From assembly GCA_022821585.1 (NCBI GenBank), contig JAJEDI010000050.1, forward strand, positions 212,421-276,420: a stretch of 64,000 nucleotides of DNA, written 5' to 3'. The DNA is from Caldilineaceae bacterium. GTDB lineage: Bacteria; Chloroflexota; Anaerolineae; Caldilineales; Caldilineaceae. Shown here in pieces: positions 28,621 to 37,648 of the stretch; the first letter of the stretch is position 1, and every line of letters begins with the position of its first letter. Under the pieces are notes generated by a model. The model was not told where the DNA came from and made no database searches. It was given only the letters and a program-made list of their open reading frames with translations. Both the position numbers and the translations under genes were made by a program.

Positions 28621-29766
28621 TTAGCCCAATCGCCAAGCGTCTGTGTCGACCTGTTCGAGCTGACCGGTGGCGGCCGAGCGCACGCCTGCGTCCAGAATGG
28701 CCATTACTTCCAGATTGAATTCGAGGTCCAGCGTCTGGTGCAAGGGATCGCCGGTCTGCAGCCGGTGAATGAACTCCTGCGCGATGTCGGACCGGTCGGC
28801 AGGAATGGGATGACAACTGTGTAATTCGGTCCGACCTGCACCCCTTTCTATCCTTACTTTGGGAGACTCGCCAGGTTTCTCCTTGTCGACCACCAGGGTG
28901 CCTTCCGTCCCATAGACGATGGGCCCGGGGGATACGCCGTGGTCGAGGGTCGTCCAGGAGGCTTCACAAAGTGCCATTGCCTGGGGGAAGCGCACGATCA
29001 TGGCGGCGTTGTCCTCGGCATCGCCCCATTTGCTGTTCAGATTGGCGCGCATGCCCATGGCGGCAGTGGCGGGCTCGCCCACGAGCCAGCGAGCAACGAG
29101 CGAGCCGTAACAGCAGTAGTCGAGCATGACGCCACCGCCGGCGGCTGACTGATGCCACCATGTGGCGCCGCGTTCGACGCCTGACAGTTTGCGAGGGAGG
29201 GCACGGCCTTCCTCGTCGCCGCCCGGATGGGAGACGCCCGCCCCCAGCGGGCCGAGGTGGCCGCCGCGGAACTTGACGGTCAACACGCGACCGATTGCGC
29301 CGCTGTCTATCAACTCTTTTGCTTTGTGGGAGGCGGGTTGCCACGTAGTCGGCCAGTTGACGATCAGTTCGATTCCGGCGGCGCGGGCTGAGCGGGCCAT
29401 ACGCAGGCCGTCAGCCAGAGAGGAGGCCATGGGCTTTTCGACCAAGACATGTACGCCCTTGTGCGCACAGGCTTCCACCACTTCCGGATGCTGCGCGTTT
29501 TCGGAGCAGCAGACTACGATATCTAGTGACTCCTGCGCCAGCATCTCTTTGTAATCGTCATAGGCCTTTGGCATCCCCAGATCGTCCAGGGCATGGCGCA
29601 GGTTCCAGTCTCGCGTATAGTGGGCCGTGCGCAGTTCGGGGACCAGCCGCGGCGTGTCGGCGCATGCCGCCAGTTCGGCCTGGGGGTGGGCGGCGAAGCA
29701 CTCGACCAGATGGTTGATATGCATGTGGGCAAAGCCAATGACGCCAATACGGAAGTTTTTCGCCAT
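28621..29766 (-). CDS. Gfo/Idh/MocA family oxidoreductase
   Basis: 'FRIGVIGFAHMHINHLVECF', 'VCCSENAQHPEVVEACAHKGVHVLVEKPMASSLADG'. ATG at 29766. Confidence 0.92.
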   Translation of the reverse strand: MAKNFRIGVIGFAHMHINHLVECFAAHPQAELAACADTPRLVPELRTAHYTRDWNLRHALDDLGMPKAYDDYKEMLAQESLDIVVCCSENAQHPEVVEACAHKGVHVLVEKPMASSLADGLRMARSARAAGIELIVNWPTTWQPASHKAKELIDSGAIGRVLTVKFRGGHLGPLGAGVSHPGGDEEGRALPRKLSGVERGATWWHQSAAGGGVMLDYCCYGSLVARWLVGEPATAAMGMRANLNSKWGDAEDNAAMIVRFPQAMALCEASWTTLDHGVSPGPIVYGTEGTLVVDKEKPGESPKVRIERGAGRTELHSCHPIPADRSDIAQEFIHRLQTGDPLHQTLDLEFNLEVMAILDAGVRSAATGQLEQVDTDAWRLG

Positions 29767-29798
29767 GGACAGTTCTCCAATACTGGGGTTGCTGAATC

Positions 29799-30011
29799 TT
29801 AGTTCGCCTTGACTGGTGCGCAAGACAGGCGCATGGTCTCCAAGTTGCCTTCCCATTGCAGTTGGCCGCGCAAGCTGCGAACTTTTTCCTGCGACTTCAA
29901 CCTTACAAGCAGACGCAAAGCGTTTTCGATCAGTTCACGCTCTGAGTTCGCTCCTGAACAGGACATCGCGTCCTCCATCAACTTTTCGTCAAGTTCTATG
30001 TTGGGACGCAT
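29799..30011 (-). CDS. VapB-like antitoxin (Rv0623/MT0733-type)
   Basis: MRPNIELDEKLMEDAMSCSGANSERELIENALRLLVRLKSQEKVRSLRGQLQWEGNLETMR, characteristic of VapB antitoxins. Confidence 0.85.
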   Translation of the reverse strand: MRPNIELDEKLMEDAMSCSGANSERELIENALRLLVRLKSQEKVRSLRGQLQWEGNLETMRLSCAPVKAN

Positions 30012-30127
30012 TCGAATTCTTCGCTGATTGCAGACTACTCACAGTACGCGGGAGAGTACCGGCGCTGACAGAACTGGGGCTGCTCAAGCTGCTGAAAGCG
30101 GAGTCGAAGGCCAGGCCGACGAATCCG

Positions 30128-31237
30128 CTAGAAGGTCGTCCGCAAGGCCTGGGCCGTTCCTGACTGCGCCGAGCGGTAGGCGCCGTCGAAAATCTCGATG
30201 ACGTGGCGGGCGTGCTCTGGTGTGGAGGTGGTGGGGATGTCCTCGCGGATCCAGTCGACGAGCTGCATCACATCCTCGTAGACGTGCGCTTCCTCGAGTC
30301 CGCGATGGTCGCCGACCACATGGGGCAATGAGGCGTTCAGGTCGATCGCTTCTTCCAACTCGCGGCCCGGATAGGCGAAGGGTTCGCCATTGAGCATTCC
30401 TCCATTTATAACCCCTTCAGTTCCGAAAATCAGCGGACGGCCCATATTGGGGAGACCGCCGGCGGCCACGCCGTAAACGAAGGCGAAGAGGCTGTCGCCA
30501 AAGTCAAGAACCATCAGCGTATTGTCGTCCATGTCGGTCGGTAACATCTCGCCGTAGAATTCCCGCTCTTTCACGCGCACGCCTGAGAACGCGGTTACAC
30601 CCTTGGCGGGCCCGAGAATCCCTGTCATGGCGTGCAGGCCGTAGACAGTCATATCGTAGAGCGGACCGCCACCGGGCTTGCGAAAATACCAGGCGGGGTT
30701 GACATTGGTCAGGGGATCGTCGCCACCGCGAACGCGTTCGGTTTCGTGGTAGCGACCGAAGGCAGCGCCAGTGACAGCCCAGGTCAGTCTTCCCAGTACA
30801 CCTTCTTCGATCATCTCCTTGACTCGCTGATGGGCCGGCCGCAGCATTTCACCAGGACAGGACACTACTTTGACCCCTTTGGCCGCAGCCGCGGCGATCA
30901 GTTGATCGGCTTCGTCGACGGTCGTTGTCATTGACTTGTTGAAATGAATGTGGAGGCCGGCATCGACGCACTGCATCCCCTGTTCAAAGTGCAGACCGAT
31001 TGGCGATGCGATTGAAACTGCGTCGACTTTGCCTGAGTCCAGGAGTTGCTCCGCGCTGGCGTAGAAATTGGGGACGCCGAACCTGGCCGCGGCCGCTTCG
31101 GCCCTGTCGACGACGGGGTCGCACACAGCGGTCACATTGACCCGGTCCTGCACATCTTCCATGGTCAGGTGGGGCAGCAGCCCGCGAATCGAAATGCTAC
31201 CGGTGCCGATGATTCCCAAACGGACTATGTCTGTCAT
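30128..31237 (-). CDS. Gfo/Idh/MocA family oxidoreductase
   Basis: 'VRLGIIGTGSISIRGLLPHL', 'VSIASPIGLHFEQGMQCVDAGLHIHFNKSMTTTVDEADQLI'. Confidence 0.92.
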   Translation of the reverse strand: MTDIVRLGIIGTGSISIRGLLPHLTMEDVQDRVNVTAVCDPVVDRAEAAAARFGVPNFYASAEQLLDSGKVDAVSIASPIGLHFEQGMQCVDAGLHIHFNKSMTTTVDEADQLIAAAAAKGVKVVSCPGEMLRPAHQRVKEMIEEGVLGRLTWAVTGAAFGRYHETERVRGGDDPLTNVNPAWYFRKPGGGPLYDMTVYGLHAMTGILGPAKGVTAFSGVRVKEREFYGEMLPTDMDDNTLMVLDFGDSLFAFVYGVAAGGLPNMGRPLIFGTEGVINGGMLNGEPFAYPGRELEEAIDLNASLPHVVGDHRGLEEAHVYEDVMQLVDWIREDIPTTSTPEHARHVIEIFDGAYRSAQSGTAQALRTTF

Positions 31238-31306
31238 CTTGTTCTACTCGTTATTGTGTGAAAAGGCGGGATTGCGTGAAATTGGACAGTTTGGATTGAA
31301 ATGGTG

Positions 31307-32194
31307 TTATGAATTTCGCCATGTGGTGCGGTGCCGCCAACCGACGGCCTGCTTGAGTTTGTCGTTGGACAGCAGAGACTGGTTTCCCTCGAGGCTGGCG
31401 GCTAAGGGAGCAAGTCCTGGGTTGAAGCGCTCCACAAGCTCTTTTGTTGGTTCAAGCGCGGTGGTGTCGTCGGCGTTGAGGAAGTAAACATCGTGAACGG
31501 GCAGGTCGGGCGCGGCCTCCATGAGCAGACGGTGGGCGCCGGCAACATCTTCGCTTCCGACCCAGCAGTATAGCCAGGGATTCCACGCAGTGGCGGGCCT
31601 GACTTGGGAAGCCATCTGGCGACGGCGCTGCGGGGAGCAGACGCCGGCGATGCGGGTGACGTAAGTGCGAATGCCGTAAGACCGGCTGAATGATGCGAGC
31701 AGGTCTTCTCCGGCGCGCTTGGAGTAGCTGTAAGAGTCTTCGGGAAAGGTAGGGTGGGACTCGTCGATGGGTAAGAAGTCGATGGGAAAGGGCGTGTCGC
31801 TGATGCGGAACCCATGCCCAAGGGCACAGTTGCTGCCGGCCATCACGACAGTTTTCACGCCGGCTTCGACGGCAGCCTGCATCAGGTAGTAGGTGCCGAG
31901 CATGTTGCTGCGGAAGGTCGCGTCGAATGGCAGGCCTTCCTCTTCGACCCGCCCTTTCATCGCCGGATGGTCGGTGGGCCAAGGCTGGGCACCGATGTGC
32001 TGGATGGCGTCCACCCCGGCTACGGCCCGCCGGCAGTCCTCCCAGCCGGCTAGGTCACCACAGACCCATGGAAACCGCGTGAACTCGGAATCAGGGCGGC
32101 TGCGAGACATCAACACCAGGTCGTATTCTTGTGCGAGTGCACGGATAACATATGCACCCAGCTCACCGCTGGCGCCGGTGATGAGTACTTTCAT
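31307..32194 (-). CDS. NAD(P)-dependent epimerase/dehydratase (extended SDR)
   Basis: 'MKVLITGASGELGAYVIRAL', 'YSYSKRAGEDLLASFSRSYGIRTYVTRIAGV'. Confidence 0.92.
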   Translation of the reverse strand: MKVLITGASGELGAYVIRALAQEYDLVLMSRSRPDSEFTRFPWVCGDLAGWEDCRRAVAGVDAIQHIGAQPWPTDHPAMKGRVEEEGLPFDATFRSNMLGTYYLMQAAVEAGVKTVVMAGSNCALGHGFRISDTPFPIDFLPIDESHPTFPEDSYSYSKRAGEDLLASFSRSYGIRTYVTRIAGVCSPQRRRQMASQVRPATAWNPWLYCWVGSEDVAGAHRLLMEAAPDLPVHDVYFLNADDTTALEPTKELVERFNPGLAPLAASLEGNQSLLSNDKLKQAVGWRHRTTWRNS

Positions 32195-32710
32195 GTTGCG
32201 TTTTCGGTGCGGAGGTCGGTTTGAGAGATTGTATCATGGTTGCCAAGGGGCAATCAAGGATTTCTGACAATTCTGTCAGGGTTTTTCCCGCATGCGTGTT
32301 GTGGCGAACAAAACCTGTCGATCCGCGAAATCACGCGAAGTGCCGCGAAGAATATCAAATGTCGCGCCAAAAGGGAGATTTCGGCGCGACTTTCCGAATC
32401 GTTCATCGCCGTGTCTGTTGGATACCTAGAGGACAGATTACGGGCATTTGTTTATTGGATACTGCAAGCGTCTTCTTGCTCTTCTGTTTCGACAATGTTG
32501 AGCGTTTTCATGGTGACAATTGATGCTGCTAACACCAGTATACCATGAAATTGACGGCCTTTTTGGCTTTGTTGGGAGAATTCTCAAATCCGAGGAGTTG
32601 TTAACCAGGGAAGGACGTAGTCGGGTCGTTCACGGGCCGGCCTTTTTTGCCGGGTGACGTGTCGACCGTTGTTTCAGGTTCGCTGTAATTCGAGAACAAA
32701 GCGGGTGACA

Positions 32711-32741
32711 GGGCACCCACAAGGGGTGCCCTGCCCCTACG
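32711..32741. repeat. ACAAG-loop palindromic repeat
   Basis: GGGCACCC-ACAAG-GGGTGCCC (8 bp perfect stem) followed by tgCCCCTACGGG. Confidence 0.8.
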
Positions 32742-32754
32742 GGTATTGGGGGCG

Positions 32755-33528
32755 TCAGGAAAGGCCCATTTGCACGAGGTTGCGATAGCTGATTGCGAGA
32801 CTCTCGAAGGGGTCGCCAGGACAGATGTCCTGCTCCACGGCATACCATTCAACGTTTGCCTGGCGGCAGGCGTCGAGGATACCGGGCCAGTTCAGGTTTC
32901 CTTCACCCACTTCCTTCATGACGTGTTCGCGCCAGCCGGCCATTGCCATGTCCTTGAGGTGGACGACCGGCATGCGGTCTTTGACGCGCAGGATCCAGTC
33001 GCGTACATCACCGCCTCCAAATTGGATCCAGTAGGTGTCCAGCTCAGCCTGGACGTAGCGAGGGTCCGTTTCATCGAACAGGATCTCGAGCCCGCACTTA
33101 TCGCCATAACGGATGAATTCGAAACTGTGGTTGTGATAGCTGAATGTCAGTCCGGCTTCGTGGAGCGTTTTGCCGACCTCGTTGGCTTCCCCGATAAACT
33201 GGCGAAGACCCTCTTCACCTGCTTCGATGAAGTGGAAAGGCATACTGCCCACGGCCACGTGCCTGCAGTCCCAGAGATTGTGCTCGTCGATCACTGCGGA
33301 GATTTCTTCCTGGAGGCGCGGCCAGGCTATGTGCGTGTTAACGATGGTGATGCCGTGATCATCGCAGATCTTTTTGACATCTGCGGGGGAGATGGGGCCA
33401 ATTGCCGAAACCTGCGCCGCTTTGTATCCGATTGCGCTGATCCTGGCGATCGTGTCAGCGAATTCATCCGTGGTTTTTGTAAAATCGCGCACTGTGAAAA
33501 GCTGTGCGGCAAGGACATTCCGGCTCAT
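32755..33528 (-). CDS. Sugar phosphate isomerase/epimerase family (xylose isomerase-like TIM barrel)
   Basis: 'ISAIGYKAAQVSAIGPISPADVKKICDDHGI', 'FSYHNHSFEF', 'ELDTYWIQFGGGDVRDWI', 'VVHLKDMAMAGWREHVMKEVGEGNLNW'. Confidence 0.9.
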   Translation of the reverse strand: MSRNVLAAQLFTVRDFTKTTDEFADTIARISAIGYKAAQVSAIGPISPADVKKICDDHGITIVNTHIAWPRLQEEISAVIDEHNLWDCRHVAVGSMPFHFIEAGEEGLRQFIGEANEVGKTLHEAGLTFSYHNHSFEFIRYGDKCGLEILFDETDPRYVQAELDTYWIQFGGGDVRDWILRVKDRMPVVHLKDMAMAGWREHVMKEVGEGNLNWPGILDACRQANVEWYAVEQDICPGDPFESLAISYRNLVQMGLS

Positions 33529-33736
33529 GGATGTTCTCCTAAAATGAACTGTTTGTTTGCTGTCTGGCTTGTTCCAAGCCTATAGTAAACAATGGATAGC
33601 CCTGCGGGCGCAAGCCGGGAGGCCCTTGCGTTGCCGGACGATTGTCTGGCGCGCGAACGGCCCTGTGGTACAATTTTTTTTGCATTTCAATTGACTTTAG
33701 TGTGCAACCGGACAATTGCGAGGTTCAGATAGTCCG

Positions 33737-34030
33737 ATGCAAGAAGGGCAATTTGACGAGACGATTGAGGCGACCCTCTCCGCGTTTGGTCAGAGGCGGA
33801 TGGTATTGCCTGCAGTACTTTTTGTGGCCGGGCACCGTCCACTGGCATTCGTTTTCGGGCAGGTTCTGTTGATTCTCCAGCCTTTGGCTGCGCTGTTGGG
33901 CACCGACGGGCTGGCCGCGTGGGCCGATTTGCTCTCCCATCCAAACGGTCCCGACGCGCTCTCTGATCGGTTGGCGGCATTGTTAGAGAAGGACCGCTAT
34001 GCAACTCGTGACCTGAAATCTGAACCGTGA
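33737..34030 (+). CDS. Hypothetical protein, first gene of the 33.7-38.9 kb operon
   Basis: ORF with ATG at 33737, stop overlapping the next gene's GTG start (GTGA). Confidence 0.55.
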   Translation: MQEGQFDETIEATLSAFGQRRMVLPAVLFVAGHRPLAFVFGQVLLILQPLAALLGTDGLAAWADLLSHPNGPDALSDRLAALLEKDRYATRDLKSEP

Positions 34031-34656
34031 GCATCTATTCAAGACCAAGACAACTGGCACATGCATGGCGACAGCTGGCGGACAACGCAAATGAGTCCGG
34101 GGAAACGCCGCTGTTCGCCCTGGGCCTCGATTCGCACTACAGGGACGGACTGCTGAGGCTGCTTGCCCTGGGCCGTCTCGCGCGCCAGAACCTGGGACCG
34201 CAGCACCCGACAATTGTCGCCGGGGGTGACGGCTGGCTCTGGCTGCTGTCTATGCTGGTCTGGCGGCCTGCGGTTGGCGGACGTAGACTCCATTCGGCAG
34301 CCGTTCCCAGCGCGGCCTCTGAGGAAGAAGCGGAGGTGCTGTCGGGACAGTTCGACGATTCAGAGCGAACAGTACTCTATGCGGGAGCTGACAGCGCCTT
34401 GTACGCCGCGGTGCTCAACCTGTCGCGGCAGCGGGGGGACTGGGACGCGATGCCTATGGGTCTGGACTGGTCTGTGCGGTGGTCGACACCTGCCGGTGTC
34501 GAAGGCTCAGACATCGAGTTGCTGCCAGCCGTCATCACCCAGGCGTCTCTAACGAAGTCCGCAGGGCCCGTTGACGACTCCTGGCTGAGGAGGGGAGAAC
34601 GCTGGGCGGGCGTCCTGCTGGCGCTGGTGCTCCTGATCGCTTCATTTTTTGGATAG
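34027..34656 (+). CDS. Hypothetical protein with C-terminal TM helix
   Basis: GTG start overlapping upstream stop; C-terminal 'WAGVLLALVLLIASFFG'. Confidence 0.65.
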   Translation: MSIYSRPRQLAHAWRQLADNANESGETPLFALGLDSHYRDGLLRLLALGRLARQNLGPQHPTIVAGGDGWLWLLSMLVWRPAVGGRRLHSAAVPSAASEEEAEVLSGQFDDSERTVLYAGADSALYAAVLNLSRQRGDWDAMPMGLDWSVRWSTPAGVEGSDIELLPAVITQASLTKSAGPVDDSWLRRGERWAGVLLALVLLIASFFG

Positions 34657-34662
34657 GCGCCA

Positions 34663-35292
34663 GTGTTTTCTTCCCGGTCAGGCTGGCTAAATCGCATTGT
34701 CCTTCTAATTGTCCTGTTAACCGCAGGAGGGATCGTTTCCGCTCGGTTGGGCCTGTCGCTGGCGCCGACCGAAGCTACGACAACGCTGTACGGTTGGGCG
34801 CTGCTGCTGGGCGGGTTCGCAATCATCCTGGGCATCGCCAACGCCGTACGGTTTCACCTGGTCAGGGTTCAGCGCGGGCAGAGAGAGTGGCTATTCAGTC
34901 TGCTTCTCCTGGTTGTTTTTGCCCTTGTTGTGGGCGCCGGGATCACTTCGCCCGAGGGAACGACGGGGCTACTTTCAGAGTGGGTATTCGATGCGGTGCT
35001 GGCGCCGGGACAGGCAACGCTTTTTGCGCTGACCGGCGTTTTTCTGATAAGCGCGGCGTACCACTTTCTGCGGGTTGACCGGCCGGGAGGCATCTGGATT
35101 CTTGCCGGCGCCTTGTTGATGTTCCTTGTGCAGACGCCATTCCTCTATCAGATAGTGCCCCAGTCGCTGGTGGACCTGGTCGACTGGCTTCTCTCGTGGC
35201 CCGTGATGGCCGCAATGCGCGGCGTCCTGCTCGGAGGAGCCCTTGCTGTCCTTTTCATCAGCCTCCGACTGATCGTAAACAGCGCAAAGTAG
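34663..35292 (+). CDS. Polytopic membrane protein, uncharacterised
   Basis: Multiple hydrophobic segments (IVLLIVLLTAGGIVSARLGLSL, WALLLGGFAIILGIANAV, LFSLLLLVVFALVVGAGI...). Confidence 0.7.
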   Translation: MFSSRSGWLNRIVLLIVLLTAGGIVSARLGLSLAPTEATTTLYGWALLLGGFAIILGIANAVRFHLVRVQRGQREWLFSLLLLVVFALVVGAGITSPEGTTGLLSEWVFDAVLAPGQATLFALTGVFLISAAYHFLRVDRPGGIWILAGALLMFLVQTPFLYQIVPQSLVDLVDWLLSWPVMAAMRGVLLGGALAVLFISLRLIVNSAK

Positions 35293-35360
35293 ATTCGGAT
35301 ACCTGAAGGCGGCCATATTGACATAGAGCTGCTTCTGGTGTTCACTCGATAAGCTCTGAC

Positions 35361-36785
35361 TTGGAGAACGCCGCGTCGATGGCCACTTCGGACTGTCCAC
35401 ATTGCGGTTATGGAAACCCGATTTCCGCCCAATTCTGTGTCCAGTGCGGCACTATCATTGCGGGCCAGAAGCCGCCGTCCGTATCATCCGGCGAGTCCGC
35501 AAATGAGCCAGACGCGCGCGACGACGATCAGGAGTCGGCTCCACCCCTAAATGGCGAGGAGGGCCCAGAGCAGCAGCCCTCGACCGCAAGCTCCGACCCA
35601 GACTTCTCCGAGAGCCGGCCCCAATTGGCTGCCGCAGAGGACGAAACGGACGAGGACAGCGACGGACAGGGAGCGGTTCGCGGCCCTTCCCAGGCAGGCC
35701 CCCTGCTAAGGGGAATCGGCGGCCTGCTCGAACCCGCAGATCCGCTCTCGTACATCATGTCCGGTTCCGGCGCAAACGAACCGACAGTCGACCGTCCAAT
35801 CGCGCCCTCCGCGGAACTGGCTGCTGACGAAGAGGAACGCAGGGATCTACGCCGTCTCTTTTCGGAAGAGTTGCCGACGGCGGTCGGCGCAGTCCCGGAA
35901 ATTGTGGCGAGCGTTGCGGAGCCATCTCAGAATGGAGACGGACTGCAGCGACGGTTCTGGCTTGAAGTGATCCTGCTGCTGGGCATGGCCGGTGCACTGC
36001 TGTGGTGGGCGCCGGGACCGCCTGGAGGCGCCGGCCCGCACGCACTGCCGGGCCTGCAGCAGGCCCACCGGCAGGTCGACACTTTACAGCCGAACAGCCT
36101 TGTCCTGGTGAACTGGGCGTATGACCCGGCCACCGCCGGTGAGATGGACCTGGTAGCGCAGCCGATCGTCGAACATCTGCTGCAAAGGCAGGCGAAACTG
36201 ATCGTTTTCAGCCAGTTGCCGGGCGGGCCGGCCACTGCACGGCGGGTCATCGCCAGAGCCGAAGCGTCGTTGCAACGGCCATCGCGAACGCAGATTACGG
36301 CCAACCTGGTTATCGAGGGAGGATATCTTCCGGGTGGCAGCGCATCGATTCCCCTCCTGGGCGTCGCGCCGGCGCGTGCCCTGCCGGTGGATCCGACCTG
36401 GGTCGACCTGCGAGAACGGTTCCGCATCGCCGAGTTGGGTGAGGCCGGGCCGGCGCTGACAGTAGTGATCGCCGCACGCGCCGAAGATGTGCGGAGGTGG
36501 CTGGAACAGGTGCAGCCGCTTAACGGCGGGACCGTCATTGCGGCCACCAGTGCCGTGGTTGACCCGTCCGTTCGCCCCTATTTGCACAGCGGACAACTGG
36601 CCGGGCTCGTGAGCGGCTGGGACGGCGGCGGCGCCTATGTGCGCCGTCTGGAGCGCGCCCGCAGCGTCGAGGAGCAGGCCCGGTCGCTCAGGCATGCCGG
36701 CGGCCTGAACTGGGGGGTAGGCATTCTGATAGTCGCCGTGTTGCTAGGAAACCTGGCCGGGCTGACCGAACGGAGAACGCCGTGA
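35361..36785 (+). CDS. Zinc-ribbon-containing membrane-anchored protein, uncharacterised
   Basis: N-terminal CPHCGYGNPISAQFCVQCG zinc ribbon, acidic disordered linker, TM 'FWLEVILLLGMAGALLWW', globular region, C-terminal TM 'WGVGILIVAVLLGNLAGL'. Confidence 0.8.
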   Translation: MENAASMATSDCPHCGYGNPISAQFCVQCGTIIAGQKPPSVSSGESANEPDARDDDQESAPPLNGEEGPEQQPSTASSDPDFSESRPQLAAAEDETDEDSDGQGAVRGPSQAGPLLRGIGGLLEPADPLSYIMSGSGANEPTVDRPIAPSAELAADEEERRDLRRLFSEELPTAVGAVPEIVASVAEPSQNGDGLQRRFWLEVILLLGMAGALLWWAPGPPGGAGPHALPGLQQAHRQVDTLQPNSLVLVNWAYDPATAGEMDLVAQPIVEHLLQRQAKLIVFSQLPGGPATARRVIARAEASLQRPSRTQITANLVIEGGYLPGGSASIPLLGVAPARALPVDPTWVDLRERFRIAELGEAGPALTVVIAARAEDVRRWLEQVQPLNGGTVIAATSAVVDPSVRPYLHSGQLAGLVSGWDGGGAYVRRLERARSVEEQARSLRHAGGLNWGVGILIVAVLLGNLAGLTERRTP

Positions 36786-37648
36786 GCCCATTCAGCAACG
36801 GTCTTCCCGGCGTCATGCAGGACGCAGGCCTGATCCTGGGTCTCGCGGTTTCTCTGATGATCGGCAGCTACATCGTTCGAGACAGTTTTCTGGCGCGCCT
36901 GGGTCAGTACGTGCTGGTCGGGGCGGGTCTTGGCTACACGGTAGTGCTTGTTTGGCGCAACGTGCTGTGGCCCCGACTCTTTGCTCCTCTGATAGCAGAC
37001 CCCATGTCATGGCAGTCGGTTTCGGTTACCGGCCTGTTGAATCTCTGGCTGCCGCTCTTGCTGGGGGTATTGATGTGGGGAGGCGGGTTGGAACTCCTGC
37101 GCCGACCGCCAGCACGGCCGGGTGGAAGGAGCCTACTGCGGCTGCTGGCGGCGGTACCTGCTGCCATTCTCGGGGGCGTCGTCCTTGGCGTCGCCGTAAG
37201 CGGGGCGGTGCAGGGGACGCTATGGCCCCAGCTTTCGGCGGCCGTGGCTACAGCCGATGGGCCGGGCAGGGCCGACCAGCCGACGTGGCTGATCAGGTTC
37301 CTTACACTGATCATAACCGGCGGCGTGCTGATTCATCTGCAGCTTGGCCCCAATGCCGGGGCAGCGGGGAATGGCCCCTCGTCGCCGGGGTCTACCTCAT
37401 CAGAGGGCCCAAGAGCCGCTGGCGCAGGGCGACCGAAGCTCTTTAGAACGGTCTTCTTGATGTTGCTGCGCCTTTGGGAGGGCATAGGTCGTCGAGCGCT
37501 ATGGCTGGCTGCCGGCATTATTTTTGCACGGCTTGTCGCAGCCCGCTTCTCACTTACTCTGTCCCGGCTGGACTACCTTCTGTTTGAAATACCGCGCAGC
37601 GATCTCTGGCAACTTGTTTGGGCTTCTCTACGCGGAGGCGGTCCGTGA
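36782..37648 (+). CDS. Polytopic membrane protein, uncharacterised
   Basis: GTG start overlaps upstream stop; several TM segments (LILGLAVSLMIGSYIV, YVLVGAGLGYTVVLVW, LNLWLPLLLGVLMWGG). Confidence 0.7.
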   Translation: MSPFSNGLPGVMQDAGLILGLAVSLMIGSYIVRDSFLARLGQYVLVGAGLGYTVVLVWRNVLWPRLFAPLIADPMSWQSVSVTGLLNLWLPLLLGVLMWGGGLELLRRPPARPGGRSLLRLLAAVPAAILGGVVLGVAVSGAVQGTLWPQLSAAVATADGPGRADQPTWLIRFLTLIITGGVLIHLQLGPNAGAAGNGPSSPGSTSSEGPRAAGAGRPKLFRTVFLMLLRLWEGIGRRALWLAAGIIFARLVAARFSLTLSRLDYLLFEIPRSDLWQLVWASLRGGGP

